Below are positions 45,783 through 58,102 of a DNA stretch of 64,000 nucleotides, one piece after another. How positions within the stretch are numbered: the first letter of the stretch is position 1; each line of letters starts with the position of its first letter. A model generated the notes under the pieces. It was not told the origin of the DNA and made no database searches. It saw only the letters and a program-made list of their open reading frames with translations. A program made the position numbers and the translations under genes. The DNA is from Lycocorax pyrrhopterus obiensis (Eukaryota > Chordata > Aves > Passeriformes > Paradisaeidae), in NCBI GenBank assembly GCA_014706295.1, contig JACSVZ010000008.1:1933376-1997375 (forward strand), in the 5' to 3' direction.

Positions 45783-46559
45783 AGGGCGTGAAGGACCCCA
45801 AGACATGTAATTATATCCAATTGGCACCATGGTGCACCAGGGTTCTCCTGGAGGAAAGAAAAGCTAAGCTTCAAGTGTGCGTTTTTGGGCAAATCTCCCT
45901 CCATGGCCTTAGGAACAACCTTTAATGTCCTGGCTGGTGATTTTCCATGGAGAGCATGTCCCACGTGCCAGGGGTAAAATGCCTCCCCTGGGGAACAGCA
46001 AGGTGTCACCAAGGGTGCCTTGTGGCTGCTGATTGAGAGGAAGGAACACAGCTGGGCTCTGGGCTGGGTTCCACAGCCTTTGAAGCACGGGAGGAGGAGA
46101 GGGAATGCCTAATGCTGCAGACCAGCAAAGGCAGCAGAGTGGAATCCGAGGGGAGACCTCCCTGGTCACAGTCAGCAGCGTGGAAAAAAGCTCCCCACGT
46201 GACTCAGGCAAACACAACCGAGAGAGAAAAACAAACTCTTCAAATAAAGCTCCACCAAGCAGCTGCATGTGCTCGGGGGACATGCACACATGGATTTGGG
46301 AGCGCAGCTGTGACCTCACAGACACCTTCAGGGGTTTCAAGCACAGACCCACCATGACAAACCCTCAGCATCAATGCAAACGCTTTAATTGCTCATTCCC
46401 ACCGTTCAGTGCCCACAAACTGGTGAGATATTTTAACTAATGATTAAATAGTGAGGCTGCTACAAGCACATCTTTCCTCTCCTGGGCAGGTAATGCTCAG
46501 CCAAGGCTCAGCACTGCTGTCCTCTCATCCATACCCATTGTACAGAACTGTGTTAGAAC
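45783..46559. other. Unique non-coding DNA
   Basis: No gene is supported. The stretch 46380-46450 (CTTTAATTGCTCATTCCC, TAACTAATGATTAAATAG) is AT-rich and enhancer-like. Frames of 111-148 codons over 45909-46440 have no domain. Confidence 0.5.
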
Positions 46560-46705
46560 ACCTCCACATCCCTGGAAGTGTCCAAGGCCAGGCTGGATGG
46601 AGCTTGGAGCAACTTGGGATAGTGGAAGGTGTCCCTGCCCATGGAATGGGATGAAGTTTAAGGTCCCTCCCAACCCAAACCAGTCTGGGATCCTATGATT
46701 CTATG
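46560..46705 (+). mobile_element. CR1 LINE 3' end, A-type (short)
   Basis: The terminal 145 bp or so: ACATCCCTGGAAGTGTCC, GGAGCTTGGAGCAACTTGG and CCCTCCCAACCCAAACC. It retains a near-canonical CR1 terminal octamer repeat CTATGATTCTATG. Confidence 0.92.
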
Positions 46706-49583
46706 TTTACATCGTCGTCCTCACCTGGTAGTTATGAAATGTTCCAGTGCTTTCCTGGTAGTTATGTAGCATTTAAAGGTTAAAAAGAGAATAACCTGTG
46801 CAATTAAGAGATTTTTTTACTCTTCTAATACTCCCTCTATATTCAGCAGTTATAAAGGTTTGATTTGATGAGTCCCCCAGGACCCTCCATCCCGTGCTGT
46901 GCCCAGATCACACAGCTCAGTGAACTGGGTGCAAGGTGCCTCCACACCTTTCTCAGCATGGCCTCAAAAGTCCTGAACAAAGACTCCAGGGAGGCAGCAG
47001 GGCTTTAAAGGCTGAGACAGGAAAAGAGAAGCGAAGAAATCCAGAACGGAGAGAGGAGAAATACACGACATATGAAGAGCACAGCAGAGGCTGGGGAGGA
47101 AGGCACCACACAGTAGGTGGTTTCCAAAGAACAGCCTGACACTATCCTCACATGTGGCCACCCAGTGCTGGATCACTCATCTCCATCACGGCAATCATTT
47201 AGGAACATTTTAGGACTTGCCATCATCACCAACAGCTATTTAAATTTGGGATGTACAGCAGCACTCCCATAGAATTATACCTCTCCTGTCCCTTATTTAG
47301 TACAAAATTAGTCAATTTTTTTCTGTGACAATTCACTGGTGAAGGCAAATCTTAAAAACGAGCTTGCAAGTGTTTTGAGCTTCAAAAATCTGTCTCTGTA
47401 AAAGCCTGATGACGGTTCTGCATTTCATCACGTCATGGCTGCATATCACTGGAAAAATAAAAGTCACAGCTCAAGGAAGATAACAGGGTAATGTCTGGAA
47501 GGGCCCCTGGCTGTCAGGAGAGCCCTCACAACTGAAAGGCAAGAGAAAATCTTTCCCTAATCTTTCCTCTCTGAAATTGCATCGTTGTGCTGAAGTACTC
47601 AGAGCTATCACAGGAGCACAGCCACCCACACAGCCCGATGCACACGACAGGAGGCTCTGGCAAGGCACAGAAAGCGGGGCTGCATTTCAAGGAGAAATCC
47701 CAGACAACCAGATCCAAACAGCCTTAAGGCATCCTTACACCACAGAAAAAGGGGGAAGAGTCTGGGAAATGCCCCTGTGAGCGTGGAAATGGCTCTGCCA
47801 GCCCCAAAGTCATCGCTGCTGCCACAGCCCCTCGCCTGGAGCTTCCTACCCTGAGCTAAGGGAAGGGACCCATCGGGAAATCCTGCCCCAGCAGTGCCAG
47901 GCTCCAGTGAGTGGCAGCTTTGATGGAGCTGCAGCCCCCGGCGAGGGCTCTCTCAGGGAGCCCCAGGGGAAAGGCTAAAAATGGAACCCCTCACAGGCAT
48001 CTTTGCTCTGGTTGCCTGACAGTGGCCAAAAGGCAGCTCAGACTAACACTCCCTTCTGCAACTTCTGAGTGTAATTCACTTGTATTTTCCCTCTTCTCCC
48101 CATTTCCAGCAGGTCAGTTGATACTTGTGCCTGCAAAATATCCATCGGAGCCGCCACCCGCCTAAAAATAAAATAATCCTGCTACTGGCAAAAAATAAAA
48201 TAAGAATTAAAAACTCTCACCTTCCTCAAACACACCAACCCCATTCAAAGAGGGGTTTTATTTATCCATTTGGGTTTAAACACAGCTACCAAAGAAGGTG
48301 ACATCTCAGAGATTTCCGCCCGGGACAGAGCTCCTGGCAGCATCAGAGGAGCCCCAACATCCAACATGCAGTGTTTAGAGAAAGAGGGAATTGATCTCAT
48401 TCTATCAACTTTGAAAGTGCCTCTGTAGCACCCGGAGAGCCTTTCAGGCAGGGTTTTGCAGGCTGTCCTGGCTTCACTTTGATTGCTGTTGTTGCTGGGA
48501 TCTACAGCTTTCCTACGAGGGGATTATCTGTTATCCCACCCTTTGGGAGCACCTCCTGCTGTGACAAAGTCTTTTCTCTGCTTAATCTCTTAAATTTCGT
48601 GTAACTAACAAAAGTGCAGCACATCCAGCTCACATTTCTTTCTCCTAATGGCCCTCAGCCCCTCGGGGCCTAAACAATCCCCAGATGGTATTTAACATCA
48701 CCAGAGCTGATTCTTAATTCACCAATAAACTGAAATCTGATGGCATTTTGGGCTTCACAACCACAGTTGCTTTGTGTCGCACCGCTCATTAATGCTTTTT
48801 CTACTGTTTTTTATGGGAAGGAACAGAGTTGGAAGGGATTAAATCACAGCCCTGGAAATAAAAAAAAGAATCATTCTGCGCTGCCGTGTTGCCCACAAGG
48901 AGTACCCTTGGCATCAACAGAACCATTTAATCCCTCGCTGTCATTCGGTCCATTCTCTCCTGGCACAGACAAATCTCCACCACTTCATCCCAGGAGAGTG
49001 AATATCCTGCCATGAAAGGCCCGGAGTCTGTTTGAACAGGGATCACACAAAGCAGAGCTCTTTAGGACACGAGGGTTTATGTGAGGCTCCGTGACCCCTG
49101 CTCAGGCTGGGGACACCTTCAAAGCCCAGGGGCACAAAGCAGAAGTCAGGGCATTGCTCATCCAGAGCTGCTGGCAACTTTGGGGCATTGATCTTTGCAC
49201 GGGCAGCAAATCCAAAGGGAGCAGGGAGGTCCTGGGCCCGCCAGTGGGATGTGGATTTGGCGGAGATGTTTCTGCAGCCAAATGCTGGCATCAAGGGTTT
49301 TAATGTAATTTAAAGACAAGGAGAACTGAGGACTTAAAGGTCGTAACATTGCGTAATTAATTAGAGTGATACTAAATAAGTCACTAAAAGTAAAAGCAAC
49401 CCAAACTCCTCTCCCATCAGTTCACTTGCTCGTGGATTCACATCTGCACGCCAAGAGGGAAGGACATTCCCTATCCATGTTCCCTGACTAAAGAATGTGC
49501 TGCAATGCAGAAATGAGAAGCAGAGAACTGGAGAGAAAGAGCTAAAGCAGTGTTGTACAGTGTCATGTACGATTATCTTCACG
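46706..49583. other. Unique non-coding DNA
   Basis: About 2.9 kb without a recognised gene or repeat. Frames are all under 92 codons and lack domains. Composition is even, with an AT-rich block near 48170-48210. Confidence 0.5.
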
Positions 49584-50002
49584 AGAGCACGTCCAGCAGC
49601 CCCAGGAGCGGCTGAGGGAGCTGGGAAAGGGGCTCAGCCTGGAGCAAAGGAGGCTCAGGGGGGACCTTGTGGCTCTGCACAACTCCCTGACAGGAGGGGG
49701 CAGCCGGGGGGGGTCGGGCTCTGCTCCCAGGGAACAGGGACAGGACAAGGGGAAACGGCCTCAGGCTGGGCCAGGGGAGGCTCAGGTTGGACAGCAGCAG
49801 GAATTTCTGCATGGAAAGGGTGCTCAGGCCTTGGCAGGGGCTGCCTAGGGAGGTTTGGAGTCCCCATCCCCGGAAGTGTTAAAAAAGGAGGTGGATGTGG
49901 CACCTGGGGCCATGGTTTAGGGGTGAACAGGTTGATGCTGGGTTTATGTTTGGGTTTTATGATCTTAGAGGTCTTTTCCAACCTTAAGAGTTCTGTGATT
50001 CC
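49584..50002 (+). mobile_element. CR1 LINE 3' end, mosaic: B-type body with C-type tail
   Basis: The body (49590-49875) is nearly identical to 45370-45660 and to the minus-strand 27297-27493. From about 49876 the tail changes to a diverged C-type end (GTTAAAAAAGGAGG, TTTTATGATCTTAGAGG, CTTTTCCAACCTTAAG, ending TTCTGTGATTCC). A small deletion lies near the 5' end. Frames of 181-198 codons on both strands are shadows. Confidence 0.92.
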
Positions 50003-51397
50003 ACATATCAGTTGGCCAAAAAATACAGGGTTCACTTGTTGAAACAAAAGCAAAGGCAGCCTCCCAGCAGTCCCATCTATCCATAAAAGGCACAAATCCA
50101 GCCATCCTAAAGGAACTAGCACAGCAATTCTTACACGCACAGCAGGCACAACTCCCACCCACAGAAACTCCTGGGAAGAAGGCAGGAAAAGATCAAGTGC
50201 CTGCGTAAAAATCCTGTCCCACTGCACAAAATCCTCTCCAGACACATTCACCTCTCAACCTCCTTTTGCTGTCTTTTCCAGCGGTTCAAGAGACCAAAGA
50301 TCTGTCCCTTGCCAACCCAGATGAACTGAAAACCACTCATGGTGCTGCTGACGGTTGGACGCGCATCTTGCCACGTCTGCAGAGAGTCTGAAAATCAGAG
50401 AGACAGCAGAGTGTCACCCAGAGGACACCACAGAGAGAGGAACCACTGCTGGAGTGTGCCTGGAGGTCCTGGCAGCAGGAAGATGGATGTGCCGGAGGAT
50501 GTGGAGCTTCTGCATCCCTAACAAGCAGAGGATCCAGTTTTTTCCACTCAGGTCTCCATCCCTGCCCCTCCCAGAGGTCCCCCGTGGCCCAGGGTGTGCT
50601 GTCCTCACCTCTGAGCAGGCCAGGAGGACAGAACCCAGCCTCAAACACTGAGTCAGGAGGGGATCCACAGAAACACAAAGCACTTGTGTCTGCTCACGCA
50701 GAATTCCAGGCTGGTGAGGAAGAGAAGAATCGGGGAAATTATCCGTTCCTAATTGTGATATCCGTTACAGGACAAGGATTCTAATTACTGCGCTTTTCTT
50801 CTTCTTTGCTTGTGCTCCACAGAGCAAACTGGGCAAAGGAAATGGGTTTGTTTTCAGGCAGTTTCGTACTCCTTTTCCATTTGCCACGTTTGCCTGGCAA
50901 GCAGGGAAGCGACATCAAGCACTTGGCACCAGATGTCTGGTGGGCACCTATCCCCACGCCAGAGGGACAGCTGGAGGCACCCAGCCAGATCACAACTCTG
51001 CTGCAGCACCTCGGGGATACTTTTCTTGAGGATTCAGAATCCCAGAATGATCCCTAATACCTGTGTGAATATCAGGAATGTCAGAATTTTGCTGGGTATC
51101 CAATCCGATTGTGGAATTCTCAGATCTTACCTTAGGAGAATGCTAAAAATTAAATTTTTTTCCCTGCTAATCAGGGGGAGAAACAACTTTTCCCATTACG
51201 TCTGGTGGGCACCATGTTATAAGGCAGTTTTGAAGTTCCTGCTGCTGCCAACAGCATCCCCAAAACACAAATGTGTTTCTAGAGGTCCTTGCACTTCATC
51301 CCTAGGAAGAGAAACCTGCCTCAGTCTATGGCATATGACAAAAAAGGTCCACAAGAAGCCCTTAGATAGATTTTCCCAGTCTTTCTGCCCATTCATT
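50003..51397. other. Unique non-coding DNA
   Basis: No gene is supported. The 199-codon frame at 50810-51409 (+) has no domain and overlaps other frames of similar quality. Confidence 0.5.
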
Positions 51398-51545
51398 ATA
51401 GAATTATAGGATCAGTGAGGCTGGAAAAGCCCTCCCAGCCCATGGAGTCCAAGCCGTGCCCGATGCCCACCTTGTCCCCAGCACTCAGAGCACTGAGTGC
51501 CACCTCCAGCCCTTCCTTGGACACCTCCAGGGATGGGGACTCCAA
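51398..51545 (-). mobile_element. CR1 LINE 3' end, B-type (short)
   Basis: A minus-strand tail ATAGAATTATAGGATCAG, then the B-type end up to GGGATGGGGACTCCAA. It is 5'-truncated at about 150 bp. It carries a small insertion giving CAGCACTCAGAGCACTG. Confidence 0.9.
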
Positions 51546-51779
51546 TACAGGATTTGTGCTTGCCTTCATTGTTAATATGCCTGAAATGTTCTAAATAAAA
51601 TTCCATTTATTTTATAATAAGTAATATAAGCAGGAAGCCATCCAGGAAAGGAAATGGCGAGTCCCAGTGGATCAAGGGATGAAAAAAAGCAATTTTAACA
51701 AGAAATCTAGATGAGAAAATCTGAAATTTTTCTTTAAATTCAAGACTAAAGCCTGTGGAAGGTGGAGGACTTGTGCTAT
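51546..51779. other. Short unique interval
   Basis: AT-rich DNA between two CR1 copies pointing apart at their 5' ends. No feature seen. Confidence 0.5.
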
Positions 51780-52186
51780 GAGAAAAGACTGAGAAAATTG
51801 GGATTCTTCAGCCTGGAGAGGAGAAGCTTCAGGGTGACCTAATTGTGACTTTCCAGGACCTGAGGGGCCGACAAGAAAGATGGAAAGAGACTCTTTGCAA
51901 GGGATGGAGTGCCAGGACAAGGGGAATGGCTTCCCAGTGCCAGAGGGCAGGGATGGATGGGATATTGGGAAGGAATTGTTCCCTGGGAGGGTGGGCAGGC
52001 CCTGGCACAGGGTGCCCAGAGAAGCTGTGGCTGCCCCTGGATCCCTGGCAGTGCCCAAGGCCAGGTTGGACATTGGGGCTTGGAGCAGCCTGGGACAGTG
52101 GAAGGTGTCCCTGCCCATGGCAGGGGTGGCACTGGATGCGCTTTAAGGTCCCTTCCAACCCAAACCACTCTGGGATTCCATGAGAA
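51780..52186 (+). mobile_element. CR1 LINE 3' end, A-type (long)
   Basis: A 5'-truncated copy from GACTGAGAAAATTGGG through CCTGGAGAGGAGAAGC to a full A-type tail ending CACTCTGGGATTCCATGAG. It keeps all internal segments. Frames on both strands are shadows. Confidence 0.94.
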
Positions 52187-54868
52187 ACCAAGGCAGAGTC
52201 AGCTCAGAGAAGGAATTCCAAGGTTGCATTTTCCTCTTTTTGGCTCTGGCTGTGTCTGGAGTCAAAACATTCTCAGGATAAATGCTTTTTTTTTTTTTTT
52301 AATGTAGCAGTGTGATGTTCAGCAAAGCGCATTTCCATCCTAATTTGATGCCTTTCATGTATCCCCCTTTGACTGATCCCATTTGTGTGCAGCAGGATTT
52401 CTCTGCCATCCATGAGGAGTGTAATTTCTTCTTATGCCACGTTGGGGGTAACTGTTTTATGATCCAGCTGTTGGTACCCTATTACCTTCCAGTGAATCCT
52501 TTATTGCTAGCAAACATCATGCTCTCACTACTTCAAAGTTAAATACTATCCCTATAATATATCTATTATTTTATAGCCAGTATTTTATATCCAGCATATA
52601 ATATACAGCATTTTTTCATATTTATCGTCTGCAAACCCGATCCTCCGATCCCATCCCTCCCTAAATTAAATGATGGAGTTCCATGATCCTTGTGCAGACC
52701 TTTTCCCTCATGCTGAACAAAACAAGCAGTGCAATCAAATGCAGAGAAAAATATTTCATCAGCTGAATCACAGAGTCTTCCCAGAAAAAAAGGAACCAGA
52801 TTTTGGTAACACAACTGTGGAACTTCCCATTGATAAATCCTGGGAACAGGCTTTGCAGGACAAAAAGGAGGAGAACATTAAAATTCACCCCTTTGTCAGC
52901 TCCACATCCTCCACCTGCCTCAGCCATAAGCAAAAAAAAAAGCAGAAAACCCCAAAATCCAGAAGCTCTGGTTCAACCCCCCAGGAAACTGTTAAAAACC
53001 CCAGAATTTGAATGGCCAGGCTTAACTTTCTTTGTTGTAACCTTCCGACAGTGCTGCCCAATGAACAACCCCACTGCTTTCAGCAGGCTCAGGGGTGATG
53101 ATTTAAGGACTTTTGGCTATAATGTAAAAAACATGGCTTTGACTGAAGCCACACTAAGTAGAAAAGCCGAAAAAAAGGACAATTTTCCTCTCAAGTGTCT
53201 CTTTTGCCAAATCACAGGTGACCCTGAGCCTTTGCTGCTGGGCAAGGAATAATTAATTCTAAAGCTACTGAGGTTTTGTAAGAGCATTCATTTCTGTAGA
53301 TATTTGAGTGCCTAGGCATTTTAATTAAAAAAAAATCAAAATGACTTTAAAGTCTGGATGATTTTGGTGTTTCCATTCTCGAGACCACAGTTCAGCACAC
53401 TGGTTCCCTTCACGAAGGGGCATTTTTGCTTGATGGTTTTGAAATGTTCTCCAGGATTTCAGTTCCACCCTTAGCCCCTGCAGCCTCCCAGCTGAATTAT
53501 GTTATTTGCTGTGTTCTATCATAGAATTATGTTATAATATGATTATTTTATGTTATATGCCCAAATATATTACTCTTGTCTTGGTTTGAAGCTGAATATT
53601 CAGCTCCGTATTTACTAAGCCAAAGTGATCTCGACATAAAAGGACTTAAAATTCCTCCCACGTCTCAAATACAGCAAAATAATATTCCATGATTTTTCCT
53701 TCCCCCTTTTAAGTCATCATGTAGTGAAATTGGAACCCGAGCAGACAGCGGGGGTCTCACACCATTTGTTCTGCTCCGAGTGAACGCGTTACGGACAGGG
53801 AGTCATTCCGGCTGCCTCTCCTCACTAATTCTGAGGGAAAAATACTCATTTTATTTGTCAGGGAATAACAGAATTCTCATTGCCCACGTGCCAGAGAAAG
53901 CAATTTTATGAAAAGCCTGTAACTGATGGAGAAGGAAGGCACACACCAGCTTTCAAATGCCCAGAAACCACCTGAGCTGTGCATGGCTCCACAGAGTCCA
54001 CTGTAAATTCCAGCATTCTCCCAAGATAACGATTTGATCCCCATTCCATCTATCCGCAGGCTGCCAGAATGGGCAATTTGAAATGGTGCTAATTAAAAGT
54101 TTTAATTAAACCATAGAAAACACAAGCACGCTAAATGTGCTGATACTCCAAGCCGGAAGCAGAGATGGATTTATCCATGGAATGCTGCAAGGTGGGATGG
54201 CATATTACAATTATTAAAGCTTACAAATCAGTTACAACTCTAAAACCATTGCCGACAATAATTACAAGCCTAAAACAAACAACTCATTTCATTCTCGTAT
54301 CATGAGAGCTCTTCTATTAATCTGTTTCTTATCAAGAAGTTCTTAATTGGAAGAGGCTGCACAAAGAAAATCACACTCAAAAAATCCAAACCCACTTTTT
54401 TTTTTTTTTTAACACAAACCTCAAATGAGAGAAAAACCCTTGAATAAAACCTAGGTATTTTCTCCTCTGCATGACAATAACATCCCGTAGAGCACATGGA
54501 ATGATGAAGGAACTTCAGAATCCCAACAACGAGGAGAAAAACTAAACAAGTGATAAAACCACTGATGTCATTACAATGCCAAGTGCTGGGGGCACAACTC
54601 CCACCTGCCTACAGGGAATGGTCTGGGAATCACTAAAGAGAAATGGGGAGGCTCCAAAAAATGTGACTGTTACAAGTGTCTTTCCTAGACCAAAAAAATG
54701 TTATTCATCTGTTCCCTCTCAGCTTCTGCATTCCTTTGATCATGGACACATCCAGGTATCCCAGTCCAACATGCTCCCATAAATTTTCCTTGTGTCTCCT
54801 CCACGTCTGATCCTGTTCCACCCCTTTGAAGACCAACGAAAGCAAAGCAAATTCCTGCTGTCCCAGAA
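52187..54868. other. Unique AT-rich DNA, candidate conserved element at 54.05-54.38 kb
   Basis: No gene is supported. T-runs lie at about 52287-52302 and 54396-54412. The block 54080-54370 is rich in TAATTA-type cores (GCTAATTAAAAGTTTTAATT, ATTACAATTATTAAAGC, GAAGTTCTTAATTGG). The 149-codon frame at 52803-53252 contains lysine- and serine-rich stretches from A-rich DNA and has no domain. Confidence 0.5.
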
Positions 54869-55036
54869 GCCCTGGCTTTGGCTGGGACCGAGTTATTTTT
54901 CCTCCCAGGAGCTGGTACAGTGGTGTGGGGTGGGATTTAGGATGAGAATTCCATTGCTAGGGCACTGATGCTGTGCTTGGTGCTGGGTCGTGCTTACCCC
55001 AAGTCAAGGACTCTCAGTTTCCCACGCTCTGCCATC
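54869..55036 (+). mobile_element. ERVL-type LTR fragment
   Basis: GCTTTGGCTGGGACCGAGTT, then TTTCCTCCCAGGAGCTGGTACAG's equivalent, GATTTAGGATGAGAA and ACCCCAAGTCAAGGAC with CAGTTTCCCACGCTCTGCC. These follow, in order, the motifs I recall from avian ERVL-type LTRs (GGCTGGGATAGAGTT..., AGTAGCTGG..., CTCTGCC). It is diverged, and the 3' half, including the polyadenylation region, is missing. Confidence 0.65.
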
Positions 55037-56570
55037 CAAACGCAGCAGGAAGGAACCAGGACAACAACTCACCCTTACAAACTCTCTACGTGATTCCCTC
55101 CTGAGACCCTTCCAACTTGGGGCATTCCAAGTCCTCCATGCACCCCACACCAAGGGCTTCTCTATTTATCCTTGGTTCTCCAAATTCTCCAGGTTCCCTC
55201 TTCAAGACAGGCCTGCATTTCCTCAGTCTTTTCCTAAAACTACTTTAGAACCTACCAAAGACTGTGCAGAATTCGGGGTTTGCTTTTTAAACTCAGCACT
55301 CCCACCCCTCAACTCCTCGCCTTGGCAGGGTTTGAATTATTTGATTGCACAGCACTGAACATTTTCTGTATTTCATCCAATGATGAGCCAAATTGAAATG
55401 CAGGGTCCACGCAGCATCTGAATACTGTATTGTTCATCAAGTAGAGATGGAGAGCAAACCTCCCCTCACCAGAATCTTCACAGCGACAGAAAAATGAGCC
55501 TGTGTCAAATTACAACTGGAATTACATCCCTGCATAAACAGCAGGAGCAGTGAAATGGGAAAAACTGTCACGCATATTATCCCAGCTGGCAAGATGTGTT
55601 CTCTACAAAGGTCTAACAGAGAAATACTGTGAATTTTGGGCAAAAAAAAACCCCAAACACCAAGAAACCCAAACTATACTACAGCAGTGTGGGCCTGATG
55701 ACACCTACCAGCCTTCTACTATCCCAAAGCCAGCCTGATTTTTAGAGCCTCAAGAGCTCAAAACACTGGATTTGCTTCAGACTGAATTCATGAGAACATT
55801 TTCCAAGCAACATGTGGGAGGCAAGGAACACCAACTGATTATTAAATACCAGGATTTGGAGAATATAACCTTTGGGTGCATACCCTGTGGCATTCCAAGT
55901 CATTTCTCCATGGATTTTACACAGTTTGCGTGGGAAGAAGCTTCACCCATCCTCGAGGGTTAACACTGAACTGTTAATAACAGTAATAATGTGATTTGCA
56001 CTAAACAATTTCTGTATGAAGAAAAAAACGACATGTTTTAAATTTAAAAAACAATTTCTCCTGAAATTACAGTGACCCACAGTTGGCAAATACATGATAG
56101 AACCCAGAAACCTGCCAGGTGCTCCCATGCAAGGCTTTGCACCTCCTCTTTCACAGTCCCTGAGAATAACACACAATAGAGGTATCCAGGACTAAGAAAA
56201 GGGTGTGAGAGAGGCTGGAAGTGTCAGGATTCAGCTTGGAACCAATTTCAGTGTTTATTGTGGTGATGAGCCGTGTTTTATGTGAGGAAGGTCTGGGTAA
56301 ATGAGTCTATCCCAGATGAGCGTGAACCGACACCTGCTGTGAGGTGTGGGGAAAGGCAGAGAGAGCCCCAGGAGGTACCAGGAAAAGGTGTGAAGAGAAA
56401 TTCCATCACTGCTCTGGCCTCATCTACCCAGAGCCGCTGTACCTGCACCGACAGAGGTGCACAGGTGGGCAGAGAGCACCTGTGCTGTGAGAGCATCACG
56501 GGTCTGGCATGGGAGCCAGCTCCTGGCCGTACATATCCCTGGAGTACACACCATCACAGGGGAGGGGCTA
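55037..56570. other. Unique non-coding DNA
   Basis: No gene is supported. Several frames of 60-120 codons have no domain. The stretch 55940-56050 is AT-rich. Confidence 0.5.
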
Positions 56571-56870
56571 TTCCTCCTTTCCTTTCCTTTTTCCTTTCCT
56601 TTTTCCTTTCCTTTTTCCTTTCCTTTTTCCTCTCCTCTCCTCTCCTCTCCTCTCCTCTCCTCTCCTCTCCTCTCCTCTCCTCTCCTCTCCTCTCCTCTCC
56701 TCTCCTCTCCTCTCCTCTCCTCTCCTCTCCTCTCCTCTCCTCTCCTCTCCTCTCCTCTCCTCTCCTCCCCTCCCTCCCCTCCCCTCCCCTCCCCTCCCCT
56801 CCCCTCCCCTCCCCTCCCCTCCCCTCCCCTCCCCTCCCCTCCCCCCTCACCTTTCCCTTTCCCTTTCCCC
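56571..56870. repeat. 300-bp pure polypyrimidine compound microsatellite
   Basis: Three successive arrays lie on the + strand. TTTCC/TTTTTCC units run from 56571 to 56630. About 27 perfect TCTCC pentamers run from 56631 to 56765. CCCCT pentamers run to about 56842, followed by TTTCCC steps to 56870. Apart from one or two bases (an A near 56849), every base is C or T. All six reading frames are open, so frames of up to 212 codons here are not genes. Confidence 0.98.
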
Positions 56871-57862
56871 GTGGCTATAAAGCAGGAATGAACCCATGGA
56901 GGTGGGAATGAGACAGGGAACCACTCAGGGCTAAATTACAGCTCCCAGGGGAAAGATTCCAGAAACTGGGGGCTAAAGGAGAAAACAATCATGTTCAAGA
57001 TGCCTCACAGTCATTTTCTGGATGCCAGACCCCAGCAGTGTCCCCCCCCCCAACCTGTGGCACTGATGACAGCATCCTTTGAAGCCGTTTTCTCTCCCTC
57101 TGGAGCAGGGGAGCAGCTTTCACTGCTGAACAATGGGATGTGCTTGGCTGCAGCACCCCGAGGTCACACGTTAATTGTACCTCATCTCAACACCAACACT
57201 CTCAAAGAAACCTTTGTGCCCAGGGCTGACCTCAATTTAATTCTCATCAGTGGCCTACGAGTGGAAATAAGTCATATCAGCCCCTACCTACTCCCAAGAT
57301 CCCTAGGTTTCCTTTGGGACGTTATTTTCCACACCCAGCTCCTCCCGTGAATGTGAAAGCTTTTACTAATCTGAACCAAAATAATGTGCAAGAGCTGGGG
57401 TAAAAATAAGAAGATAAAAGGGGAAGACAGCAGGATCTGTAAGCACAGTGGCTATAAGCAGTGTGTAAAGGTAGGAGCTGCTTCCTGGGGCATCAAAAGA
57501 GAGCGATGTTTACGGACATTTGTTTTCCCAAAGGGAGGTCATAAAGCACCATTTGAATGATTTCATATCTGCTCCAAAGATTGGTACAGGAGAACTTCAA
57601 AAGATAAGGATACATCATTCTGCAACTCAAACTGCTCTCCGAAGTCCCATTAATGTTGTTCATTCTCCCCTGCAGAAATGAACCCGTAACTCACTCACAG
57701 GGGTTGCAAGAAAGGCCATAAAATTGTCAGTATCTCGCAGGGCAAACGTCTGCACGGGAAAGATAGTGTGGAATTATGGTGCATGTGAACCCTCAGCAAC
57801 CTTCCTGTTGATACTTCATCACCTGCCACACAACTGTGGCTGCCCCAGCTATAAAAATCATA
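56871..57862. other. Unique non-coding DNA
   Basis: No gene is supported. A C-run lies near 57040-57050. The 119-codon frame at 56991-57350 has no domain. Confidence 0.5.
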
Positions 57863-58102
57863 CATAGAATCGTTTGGCTTTTGGGTTGTGAGGGACCTCA
57901 AATCTCATCCCATTCCACCCCTGCCATGGGCAGGGACACCTTCCACTGTCCCAGGCTGCTCCAAGCCCCAATGTCCAACCTGGCCTTGGACACTGCCAGG
58001 GATCCAGGGGCAGCCACAGCTTCTCTGGGCACCCTGTGCCAGGGCCTGCCCACCCTCCCAGGGAACAATTTTTTCCATATATCCAACCTAAATTTTCCCG
58101 TT
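57863..58102 (-). mobile_element. CR1 LINE 3' end, A-type
   Basis: A minus-strand tail CATAGAATCGTTTGG, then the A-type end with CCATTCCACCCCTGCC, up to CAATTTTTTCCATATATCC and CCTAAATTTTCCC. It is 5'-truncated there. Confidence 0.92.

Noticed and set aside
50810..51409. 199-codon open frame in unique DNA
   Set aside because: No recognisable domain. It overlaps other frames of equal quality and has average codon composition for non-coding DNA.
52803..53252. 149-codon frame with a Lys-rich, CXXC-like end
   Set aside because: A single cysteine pair and a Lys-rich stretch arise from A-rich DNA. No complete zinc-finger or other domain.
53576..53640. TGTCTTGGTTTGAA, similar to the start of some songbird LTRs
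   Set aside because: Only about 14 bases match and the following sequence does not continue an LTR.
56273..56911. 212-codon Ser/Pro/Phe-rich frame
   Set aside because: It is a translation of the polypyrimidine microsatellite. All frames are open there.
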